Shown here: in pieces, positions 5,638 to 10,950 of the stretch
Layout: each line of letters opens with the position of its first letter
Numbering within the stretch: position 1 is the stretch's first letter
From: Gaiellasilicea sp035525905
Lineage (GTDB): Bacteria > Actinomycetota > Thermoleophilia > Gaiellales > Gaiellaceae
DNA length: 10,950 nt
NCBI GenBank assembly: GCA_035525905.1
Contig: DATLDK010000063.1
Coordinates: forward strand, 1 to 10,950
Direction: 5' to 3'
Position numbers and translations under genes: made by a program
The notes under the pieces: model-generated
What the model was told of the DNA's origin: nothing
Seen by the model: the letters and a program-made list of their open reading frames with translations, nothing else
Database searches by the model: none

Positions 5638-6383
5638 CGGTCTATCTCGTCGGCGCCGGGCCGGGCGATCCGGGCCTGATCACCGCTCGCGGCCTCGATC
5701 TCGTTCGCTCCTGCGAGGTGCTCCTCCACGACCGCCTCGTCGCCGACGAGCTGGTCGCCGAGGCTCCTCGAGCGGCGCTCGTCATCTCCCGCGAGGGGCT
5801 TGGCCAGGCCGCCGTCACGGAACTGCTCGTCGAGCACGGCCGTGCGGGCGCCGACGTCGTACGGCTGAAGGGCGGCGACTCGTTCGTCTTCGGGCGCGGC
5901 GGGGAGGAAGCCCTGGCCCTCGAGGCTGCCGGCATCACCGTCGAGGTCGTGCCGGGTGTGTCGTCGGTCGCTGCCGTGCCGGCCGCAGCCGGGATCCCGG
6001 TTACCCACCGTGGCATCTCCGACCGGGTCACGATCGCCACTTGTCATGGAGCCGACGGGAACGAGGCCGAGTATGCGCGGCTTGCTGCGGCGGGCGGCAC
6101 GCTCATCCTTTTCATGGGCCTCGGCAGGGTCGAGCACGTCGTCAGGGGCCTCCTCGCGGCGGGCATGGCACCGGCGACCCCAGCCGCGGCGATCTCGCGC
6201 GGAACGCTTCCGGACCAGGAGGTGGTCAGGACCACGCTCGACCATCTTGCAGCCGCGAGCGCCGGGCTGGCCGGCCCGACGCTGCTCGTGATCGGCGACG
6301 TCGCGGCACTCGAGCTGAGTGTGGCCGGTCTGGAGACGGCGACCGTTGGATCAGAGTTGCAGCACGCTGCCTGGTCGTGTTGA
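5634..6383 (+). CDS. cobA: Uroporphyrinogen-III C-methyltransferase (SUMT)
   Basis: The enzyme uses two SAM to methylate uroporphyrinogen III at C2 and C7, giving precorrin-2 for siroheme, or for cobalamin in organisms that make it. The 249-residue length is typical of the stand-alone form. Motifs in order are VYLVGAGPGDPGLIT at 3-17, HDRLV at 32-36, VRLKGGDSFVFGRGGEE at 76-92 (the SAM-binding loop), VPGVSS at 106-111 and GIPVTHRG at 120-127. Two small oddities appear: the loop reads GGDS where GGDP is usual, and the stretch before it (residues about 50-63) is shorter than in typical family members. The start is GTG, overlapping the previous TGA by 4 nt (GTGA). This is the last gene of the operon, and it draws on the SAM pool sensed by the riboswitch. 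No uroporphyrinogen-III synthase domain is fused. Confidence 0.95.
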   Translation: MTVYLVGAGPGDPGLITARGLDLVRSCEVLLHDRLVADELVAEAPRAALVISREGLGQAAVTELLVEHGRAGADVVRLKGGDSFVFGRGGEEALALEAAGITVEVVPGVSSVAAVPAAAGIPVTHRGISDRVTIATCHGADGNEAEYARLAAAGGTLILFMGLGRVEHVVRGLLAAGMAPATPAAAISRGTLPDQEVVRTTLDHLAAASAGLAGPTLLVIGDVAALELSVAGLETATVGSELQHAAWSC

Positions 6384-6394
6384 CCGGCAGCTGA

Positions 6395-6426
6395 CCTGAT
6401 CCTCGCGTGACCGGGGCCGCATCAGG
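6395..6426. terminator. Candidate hairpin at the convergent gene junction
   Basis: CCTGAT (6395-6400) and ATCAGG (6421-6426) form an inverted repeat, and GCG (6404-6406) / CGC (6418-6420) could extend it past a small bulge. It lies between the stop of cobA and the stop of the oppositely oriented oxygenase gene, where a two-way terminator would be expected. Neither strand shows a T-tract, so any termination would be weak, or Rho-dependent. Confidence 0.3.
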
Positions 6427-7252
6427 CCTCGCCCATCACCAGGCCTTCGATCGTGTGGCCCTGGACCACCGGCTCGAGCTCCGAGACGAGGCGCGGAGCG
6501 AGATGCGCCTGGAGGCTGTCCGGCAGGCCGTCGAAGAAGTCATGCGTCATCTGCAGGTCGTGGATGACGGAGGAGGTGGCAGGCCCGGCCTCGGCGCCGA
6601 GCACGAGCACCGGGCGGGGCGTGGTCGAGCGGTTCGCCGTGCCGCGGTGGATCGCGAGGCCGGTCCGGACGGCGATGTCGCCCATCTGGGGAAGCTTGCG
6701 CTGAGCGCGCTCCGCGTAGCGCGGGTACTCGGACTTCGGGGGGAACATCGCGTAGTCGAACCCGGACGGATCGTCCCACTGCGTCCCCACCGCGATCTCG
6801 AAAGGCCCCATGTCGTCGGTGACGTCGACGGTCGTGACGTTGAACGCCAGCGAGCTGATCCTCCTGCCCTCCAGGGTCTCCGGCGGCGCCGGGAAGTCCC
6901 TGTGCCAGGGCTGGTTCATCGCCCCGGGATTCGGAACGTCGAAGCCGATCTCGACGAAGACGTAGCTCGGACCGAGCACTGCCTCGCACACCGCAGTCAC
7001 CCACGGATGCGTCGTGAGCGCGACGAAGCCGCGCGCGTCTTCGGGCCGGATCTCGACGTAGTGCCGGTTGGGACCGCGGCCCACGGCTCCCCCCTCGCGC
7101 GAAAGCGCATCACGGTACGCGGCCTCGATGTCCTCGCGGAGCTCCTCGACCCGGTGTCGCTCGAGGGCGCCCTTGAGCCCGATCATGCCATCCCCGTAGA
7201 TCCCACCCATGATGCGGGCGACGTCGTACTCCGGCGCGTGCGTGTTCGTCAC
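6422..7252 (-). CDS. Phytanoyl-CoA dioxygenase (PhyH) family Fe(II)/2-oxoglutarate oxygenase
   Basis: The protein is predicted to hydroxylate a small molecule using Fe(II), O2 and 2-oxoglutarate in the cytoplasm. Numbered from an upstream GTG at 7258 (278 residues), the iron triad is His119 and Asp121 in PWHRDFPAP plus His204 in LAIHRGTANRS. Arg215 in TPRPVLVLG is placed to bind 2-oxoglutarate. The DMGPFEIAVGTQW segment at 149-161 is the usual PhyH strand region before the distal histidine. I prefer the second GTG, at 7252-7250 (276 residues). GAGGAGGA, the complement of 7259-7266, touches the first GTG but lies 6 nt from the second, which is normal spacing. The gene diverges from the ABC importer across about 110 bp, so the two may share regulation. 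The family spans phytanoyl-CoA, ectoine and many unknown substrates, so the substrate here is not assigned. Confidence 0.88.
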   Translation of the reverse strand: MTNTHAPEYDVARIMGGIYGDGMIGLKGALERHRVEELREDIEAAYRDALSREGGAVGRGPNRHYVEIRPEDARGFVALTTHPWVTAVCEAVLGPSYVFVEIGFDVPNPGAMNQPWHRDFPAPPETLEGRRISSLAFNVTTVDVTDDMGPFEIAVGTQWDDPSGFDYAMFPPKSEYPRYAERAQRKLPQMGDIAVRTGLAIHRGTANRSTTPRPVLVLGAEAGPATSSVIHDLQMTHDFFDGLPDSLQAHLAPRLVSELEPVVQGHTIEGLVMGEA

Positions 7253-7301
7253 GTTCACTCCTCCTCACCGTACTCCCCGTCCGCAAGATTCGCGTCGATG
7301 C

Positions 7302-7320
7302 TCTAGGCTCAAGCGCTAGA
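7302..7320. promoter_or_regulatory. Palindrome in the divergent oxygenase/importer intergenic region
   Basis: TCTAG (7302-7306) and CTAGA (7316-7320) are exact inverted half-sites with a 9-bp spacer, whose centre also contains AAGCGCT. The site lies about 50 bp before both divergent starts, a natural place for an operator of a LacI/GntR/ROK-type sugar regulator. CTAG is usually scarce in GC-rich bacterial DNA, so two copies in 19 bp stand out. No clear -35/-10 pair was found on either strand, and no regulator gene is in the window. Confidence 0.4.
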
Positions 7321-7365
7321 TCCCCGATTCTGTCCGGCTGAGCACCACCAACTGAAAGGTGCCAC

Positions 7366-8715
7366 ATGGCTGACGAGCTTCCCTTCGAACGTAGGCCCTT
7401 GAGTCGTCGCGGGTTCGTACTCACCGCGGCGGGAGCGGGAGCGGGCCTCCTGCTTTCCGGCTGTGGCGGTTCTTCATCGAGCGAGGCGACCGGTGGTGGG
7501 GAGACCACCACCGCCGGCGACGGTGGGCAGGCGTACACCGGCCCCAAGGTCGACCTCCAGTTCTGGAACGGTTTCACGGGCGGCGACGGCCCGTTCATGC
7601 GCGACATGGTCACGCAGTTCAACACGGAGAACGAGAACATCAAGGTCAAGATGGTCGTCCAGCAGTGGGCCGACTACTACCAGAAGGTCCCGACCGCGGT
7701 GGCCAGCGGACGCGGGCCCGACGTCGGTGTCATGCACGTCGACACCCTCGCCACGAACGCCGCCCGTAACGTGATCATCCCCCTGGACGACGTCGCGGAA
7801 TCTCTGAAGCTGGCGAAGGACGACTTCGCCGCAACCATCTGGGACGCGGGCATCTACAAGGATCAGCGCTACGGGATCCCGCTGGACATGCACCCGCTCG
7901 GCTTCTACTACAACACCCAGCATCTGGAGAAGGCGGGGCTGAGCGAGGCGCCGATGACCCGCGACGAGCACGACGCGGCGCTCGAGAAGCTGAAGGCGGC
8001 GGGGTTCGACAAGCCGTTCTGGCAGAGCTCGACCTGGCCGGGGCACCTCATGTTCATGTCTCTGCTCTGGCAGTTCGGCGGCGACCTCTACAACGAGGAC
8101 GCGACGCAAACGGCCTGGAACTCGGACGCGGGCGTGGAGGCGCTCACCTGGCAGCGGAAGCTCGTCGACGACGGCTACAGCCCGCCGAACGTCGCCAACG
8201 ACGCGGACTACATCGCGTTCAAGAACGAGAAGAACAGCTTCCACTGGGACGGCATCTGGCAGACCCAGGACCTCGCGAAGACCTCGTTGCCGTGGGCCGT
8301 GGCGCCGCTGCCTCAGATCGGCAGCCAGAAAGCCGCCTGGGCGGGTTCGCACAACCTCGTGATCATGCGTCAGAAGACGCAGAACGAGGACAAGCTCCAG
8401 GCGTCGAAGGTGTTCCTGAACTGGATCAGCGAGCATTCGATCGACTGGGCGAAGGGCGGTCAGGTGCCGGCTCGCAACAGCGTCCGGAACAGCGCGGAGT
8501 TCAAGCAGCTGAAGAACCAATCGATCCTTGCCGAGCAGATCGACGTCGTCCACTTCCCTCCGGCCCTTCCCGGGATCGCAGACGCGCAGGCCGAGATGGA
8601 GGCGGCGGTGAACCGGGCGATCCTCGGCAAGCAGTCGCCGAAGGAGGCGCTCGACAGCGGCGCCAGCAAGGCGAACAAGCTGCTGGAAGAGAACAAGAAG
8701 AAGTACGGCGCGTAA
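7366..8715 (+). CDS. ABC transporter solute-binding lipoprotein, family 1 (CUT1-type)
   Basis: This 449-residue protein is the extracellular binding component of an ABC importer. The N-terminus has a twin-arginine motif, SRRGFVL (residues 13-19), a short hydrophobic segment, and the lipobox LSGC with Cys33 as the lipidated residue. It is therefore probably exported folded through Tat and anchored in the membrane. A Gly/Ser/Thr-rich linker follows to about residue 58, then the family 1 fold: LQFWNGFTGGDGPFMRDMV near 63-81, GRGPDVGVMHVDTL at about 114-127, YGIPLDMHPLGFYYN around 168-182, and a C-terminal helical region rich in Lys/Glu. The motifs resemble MalE/UgpB-like sugar binders, but ligand identity cannot be read. 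AAAGGTG (7355-7361) lies 4 nt before the ATG. Two permeases follow within a few bases. Tat export of a binding protein is less common than Sec and is inferred from the RR motif. Confidence 0.93.
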   Translation: MADELPFERRPLSRRGFVLTAAGAGAGLLLSGCGGSSSSEATGGGETTTAGDGGQAYTGPKVDLQFWNGFTGGDGPFMRDMVTQFNTENENIKVKMVVQQWADYYQKVPTAVASGRGPDVGVMHVDTLATNAARNVIIPLDDVAESLKLAKDDFAATIWDAGIYKDQRYGIPLDMHPLGFYYNTQHLEKAGLSEAPMTRDEHDAALEKLKAAGFDKPFWQSSTWPGHLMFMSLLWQFGGDLYNEDATQTAWNSDAGVEALTWQRKLVDDGYSPPNVANDADYIAFKNEKNSFHWDGIWQTQDLAKTSLPWAVAPLPQIGSQKAAWAGSHNLVIMRQKTQNEDKLQASKVFLNWISEHSIDWAKGGQVPARNSVRNSAEFKQLKNQSILAEQIDVVHFPPALPGIADAQAEMEAAVNRAILGKQSPKEALDSGASKANKLLEENKKKYGA

Positions 8716-8721
8716 CCCCAC

Positions 8722-9705
8722 ATGACCACGGGGGGCCCCAGCACGATCGAGCAAGCGGGTGGGGGGCGGCCGATGCCGCCTCTCGCCCGCGCCGCTCGCG
8801 TGCGCGTGGGGAAGCAGGGCCCTGCCGGCGGCGGGAAGATCGCCTACCTCTTCCTTGCCCCGTATCTCATCCTCTTCACGGCGTTTGTGGTCTTCCCGGC
8901 CGTCTACGGGCTCTGGGTCAGCTTCCACAGCTGGGACCTGCTCCTTCCGAACAAGCCGTGGGTCGGCCTCGAGAACTACCGCAACCTGATGGACACGGGC
9001 TCCTCGAGCGGAGGGGATTTCTGGCAGGCCATGAAGGCGACCGGGATCTTCAGCGTCTTCAGCGTCCCGCTGCTCGTCACCCTCCCGCTCGGGGTCGCCT
9101 TGATGCTGAACCAGAAGTTCCGCGGACGGAACTTCTTCCGTGCCGTGTACTTCGCGCCGTACGTGCTCGGGGTCGCCGTGATCGGCGTGCTCTGGACGCT
9201 CCTGCTCGACCCGAACATCGGTGTCCTCAACTACTACCTGGAGAAGGTCGGCGCGCCGGAGAACATCGCGTGGACGACCTCGCTCCCCTGGGCCTGGATC
9301 GCCCTCGTCGGCGTCACGGTGTGGTGGACGCTCGGCTACAACGCGGTCATCTACCTGGCGGGCCTCCAGGACATCCCGCGTGAGCTCTACGAGGCGGCGA
9401 AAGTCGACGGCGCCAGCCGCTGGGGCCGTTTCCGGCACGTGACGCTCCCCGGGCTGAGGCCCGTCCTCGTCTTCATCGTCACGATCACGATCCTCGCGTC
9501 AGCGAACATGTTCGGGCAGGCGTGGCTGATCACGGGCGGCGCACCCGGGAACGACACCCGCACCGCGATCATGCTGATCGCGCAGGAGGGGTTGCAGAAC
9601 TTCCGGCTCGGCAGCGCGGCGGCGATGAGCTTCGTGCTCGCGTTCTTCCTGATGATCGTCAGCCTGATCACGTTCTTCCTCTTCCGGGAACGGAAGGTGC
9701 GATGA
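8722..9705 (+). CDS. ABC sugar-type permease, MalF/UgpA family
   Basis: This 327-residue integral membrane protein is one half of the importer channel. About six hydrophobic segments are visible: near 39-67, 107-130, 141-165, 190-214, 245-270 and 300-322. The cytoplasmic EAA loop that contacts the ATPase reads LYEAAKVDGASRWGRFRHVT followed by LPGL (residues 222-245), a full match to the consensus. The glycine-rich N-terminal tail (1-38) is not conserved in such proteins. The ATG at 8722 lies 6 nt after the binding protein's stop but has no purine-rich ribosome site. An in-frame ATG at 8773, preceded by a run of six G, would give a 310-residue protein with all membrane segments kept. The stop overlaps the next permease start (ATGA). 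No ATPase gene adjoins it, as is common in actinobacteria, where a shared MsiK-like ATPase serves several importers. Confidence 0.93.
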   Translation: MTTGGPSTIEQAGGGRPMPPLARAARVRVGKQGPAGGGKIAYLFLAPYLILFTAFVVFPAVYGLWVSFHSWDLLLPNKPWVGLENYRNLMDTGSSSGGDFWQAMKATGIFSVFSVPLLVTLPLGVALMLNQKFRGRNFFRAVYFAPYVLGVAVIGVLWTLLLDPNIGVLNYYLEKVGAPENIAWTTSLPWAWIALVGVTVWWTLGYNAVIYLAGLQDIPRELYEAAKVDGASRWGRFRHVTLPGLRPVLVFIVTITILASANMFGQAWLITGGAPGNDTRTAIMLIAQEGLQNFRLGSAAAMSFVLAFFLMIVSLITFFLFRERKVR

Positions 9706-10577
9706 CGACCGCCGCGCACGAGGAGCGTCCCGTGGACCGCAAGCCGCGCAAGGCCATCCTCACGATGATCGCCTCCTACGTGGCCCTGGTCGCGCTCACC
9801 GTGGTCTTCGTCGCGCCGCTCGTCTACATGGCCTCCACGGCGTTCAAGACGAACCAGGAAGCGACGCGCATCGAGCCGACCTGGGTGCCGAAGGAGCCCT
9901 CCACTAAGGCCTTCGACGCGATCCTGAACCGCAGCGAGCAGACGCCCGTATTCCGCTGGTTCCTGAACAGCATGTTGGCCGCCGTCGGCCAGGCGCTCCT
10001 CGTCGTCGCGACCGCGTCCCTCGCTGCCTACGCTCTCGCGCGAATGGAATTCCGCGGAAAACGCCTGATGACCGGTTTGATCATCTCGACGCTGTTCGTC
10101 CCACCGATCATCTTCCTGATGCCCACCTACCTCATCCTCGACAAGCTCCAGTGGCTGGACAGCCTCCTCGCGGTGACGATCCCGGGTGCGGCCGGTGCTC
10201 TCGGCGTCTTCCTGCTGCGGCAGTTCTTCATCTCGCTGCCGAAGGAGCTCGAAGAAGCGGCCGTGCTCGACGCCGCGGGGCCCTTCAAGATCTTCTGGCG
10301 CGTGATCCTGCCCCTCTCGAAGCCGGCCCTCGCCACCCTCTTCCTGTTGGCGTTCCTGACGAATTGGAACGACTTCCTCCTGCCCCTCTTCGTGCTCTTC
10401 AGCCCGGACGCTCTGACGCTACCGCCGGGGCTCGGGCTGCTGCAGGGCTCCTACACCACGAGCTACGAGATCATCATGGCCGGGGCCGTCGTCGCCACCC
10501 TCCCGGCTCTCATCCTCTTCATCATCGCGCAGCGGTTCGTGATCGAGGGAGTCTCGGCCACCGGGATCAAGGGCTGA
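9702..10577 (+). CDS. ABC sugar-type permease, MalG/UgpE family
   Basis: This 291-residue protein is the second channel subunit, pairing with the upstream permease. Hydrophobic segments lie near 19-46, 89-113, 122-145, 155-178, 206-230 and 257-280. The EAA loop reads ELEEAAVLDAAGPFKIFWRV followed by ILPLSKPAL (about 182-210). The glycine normally seven positions into this loop is replaced by Ala191, with Gly193 close by; the change is minor and probably tolerated. The C-terminus ends FVIEGVSATGIKG, and the RFV-x-G-x-x-x-G-x-x-KG ending is characteristic of MalG-like subunits. The start is an ATG overlapping the preceding TGA by 4 nt, with GGAAGG (9692-9697) 4 nt upstream. A longer in-frame extension toward 9522 has no homologous N-terminal features and overlaps the first permease, so it is not used. 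A dehydrogenase frame follows with another 4-nt overlap. Confidence 0.94.
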   Translation: MTTAAHEERPVDRKPRKAILTMIASYVALVALTVVFVAPLVYMASTAFKTNQEATRIEPTWVPKEPSTKAFDAILNRSEQTPVFRWFLNSMLAAVGQALLVVATASLAAYALARMEFRGKRLMTGLIISTLFVPPIIFLMPTYLILDKLQWLDSLLAVTIPGAAGALGVFLLRQFFISLPKELEEAAVLDAAGPFKIFWRVILPLSKPALATLFLLAFLTNWNDFLLPLFVLFSPDALTLPPGLGLLQGSYTTSYEIIMAGAVVATLPALILFIIAQRFVIEGVSATGIKG

Positions 10578-10950
10578 TCGGGGTCTTCCTGCCGGGCGAC
10601 CGCCGGGTGGAGCTCCGTGAGGTGCCTTCCCCCGAGCCGGGCCACGGACAGGTCCTCGTCCGCGTCGAAGCCTCGACGATCTGCGGCAGCGACATCAGGG
10701 CGATCTACCGGGAGCACCTCGGCGTCGGCGCCGAGGCCTACCGCGGGGTGATCGCGGGCCACGAGCCGAGCGGAGAGATCGTCGCTGTCGGCCCGGGCTG
10801 TCGGCGCTTCGCAGCCGGCGATCGAGTGGCGCTCTACCACATCGCCGGCTGCGGCCTCTGCCGCGACTGCCGCGCGGGTTACATGATCTCCTGCAGCTCC
10901 CCGGAGCGCGCCGCGTACGGCTGGCAGCGCGACGGCGGGCACGCGCCGTT
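10574..10950 (+). CDS. Zinc-dependent medium-chain (alcohol/polyol) dehydrogenase, N-terminal part
   Basis: About 125 residues of an MDR-superfamily NAD(P)-dependent dehydrogenase are present; the nucleotide-binding domain is beyond the right edge. Numbered from the proposed start, Cys37 (TICGSD), His63 and Glu64 (AGHEPSGEI) are the catalytic zinc ligands and their partner. Cys93, Cys96, Cys99 and Cys107 are the structural zinc lobe. VGPGCRRFAAGDRV (72-85) is the usual substrate-domain turn. Homologues normally begin a few residues before the LPGDRRVELREV stretch (6-17). The only codon that fits is CTG at 10574-10576, overlapping the permease TGA as CTGA. No in-frame ATG or GTG exists just upstream. 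A GTG at 10607 would remove the first beta strand. Position in the importer operon suggests oxidation of the imported compound. It resembles sorbitol, threonine or alcohol dehydrogenases, but the substrate is not determined. Confidence 0.9.
   Translation, partial: MIGVFLPGDRRVELREVPSPEPGHGQVLVRVEASTICGSDIRAIYREHLGVGAEAYRGVIAGHEPSGEIVAVGPGCRRFAAGDRVALYHIAGCGLCRDCRAGYMISCSSPERAAYGWQRDGGHAP

Noticed and set aside
7474..9438. 654-codon open frame on the minus strand opposite the binding protein and first permease
   Set aside because: It is antisense to two clear genes, is rich in Arg/Val/Leu/Asp/His in the pattern given by mirrored GC-rich codons, and has no recognisable domain.
9522..9701. 60-codon N-terminal extension of the second permease
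   Set aside because: It overlaps the first permease, is not hydrophobic or family-like, and the ATG at 9702 has both a ribosome site and the usual ATGA overlap.
1..10950. tRNA/rRNA genes, CRISPR arrays, insertion sequences, attachment sites
   Set aside because: No cloverleaf, repeat-spacer pattern, transposase motif or terminal inverted repeat was seen; gene content and composition are uniform, with no sign of recent transfer.

Overview
The window comes from a high-GC bacterium, most likely an actinobacterium. The evidence is strong G/C preference at third codon positions, several GTG/TTG starts, tightly overlapping genes, a Tat-type lipoprotein, and a sugar importer with no ATPase gene beside its permeases. 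A deep-branching actinobacterial class such as Thermoleophilia fits the overall style, but that placement is an inference without any search behind it.

Region 1 (1-1701, minus strand) holds the first 567 residues of the large subunit of glutamate synthase (gltB), which runs off the left edge. Its leader carries a perfect 10-bp stem and a possible 46-codon upstream reading frame whose stop overlaps the gltB start.

Region 2 (about 1866-2158) is the divergent control region. On the plus strand a sigma-70-like promoter (TTGCAG, 17 bp, TATACC) should start transcription almost exactly at the first base of a well-formed SAM-I (S-box) riboswitch at 1941-2071. No U-tract terminator follows it. A helix that would mask the ribosome binding site of the next gene suggests control at translation.

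Region 3 (2159-6383, plus strand) is an assimilatory sulfate reduction operon of five genes joined by short overlaps. They encode ferredoxin-type sulfite reductase, an APS-reductase-type CysH, an unrecognised 157-aa protein, precorrin-2 dehydrogenase and uroporphyrinogen-III C-methyltransferase. CysH makes sulfite and the sulfite reductase makes sulfide. The last two genes build siroheme, the reductase cofactor, and the methyltransferase consumes SAM, the metabolite sensed by the leader.

Region 4 (6422-10950) appears to be a separate uptake and catabolism locus. A phytanoyl-CoA-dioxygenase-family oxygenase on the minus strand faces away from a CUT1-type ABC importer (Tat lipoprotein, two permeases). 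The importer is followed, with a probable CTG start and 4-nt overlap, by a zinc-dependent medium-chain dehydrogenase cut by the right edge. The substrate cannot be read from the sequence; a carbohydrate, polyol or similar small polar compound is the likeliest class.

The most open items are the unknown 157-aa protein inside the sulfur operon, the riboswitch expression platform, and the oxygenase/importer/dehydrogenase locus. No tRNA, rRNA, CRISPR array or insertion sequence was seen.
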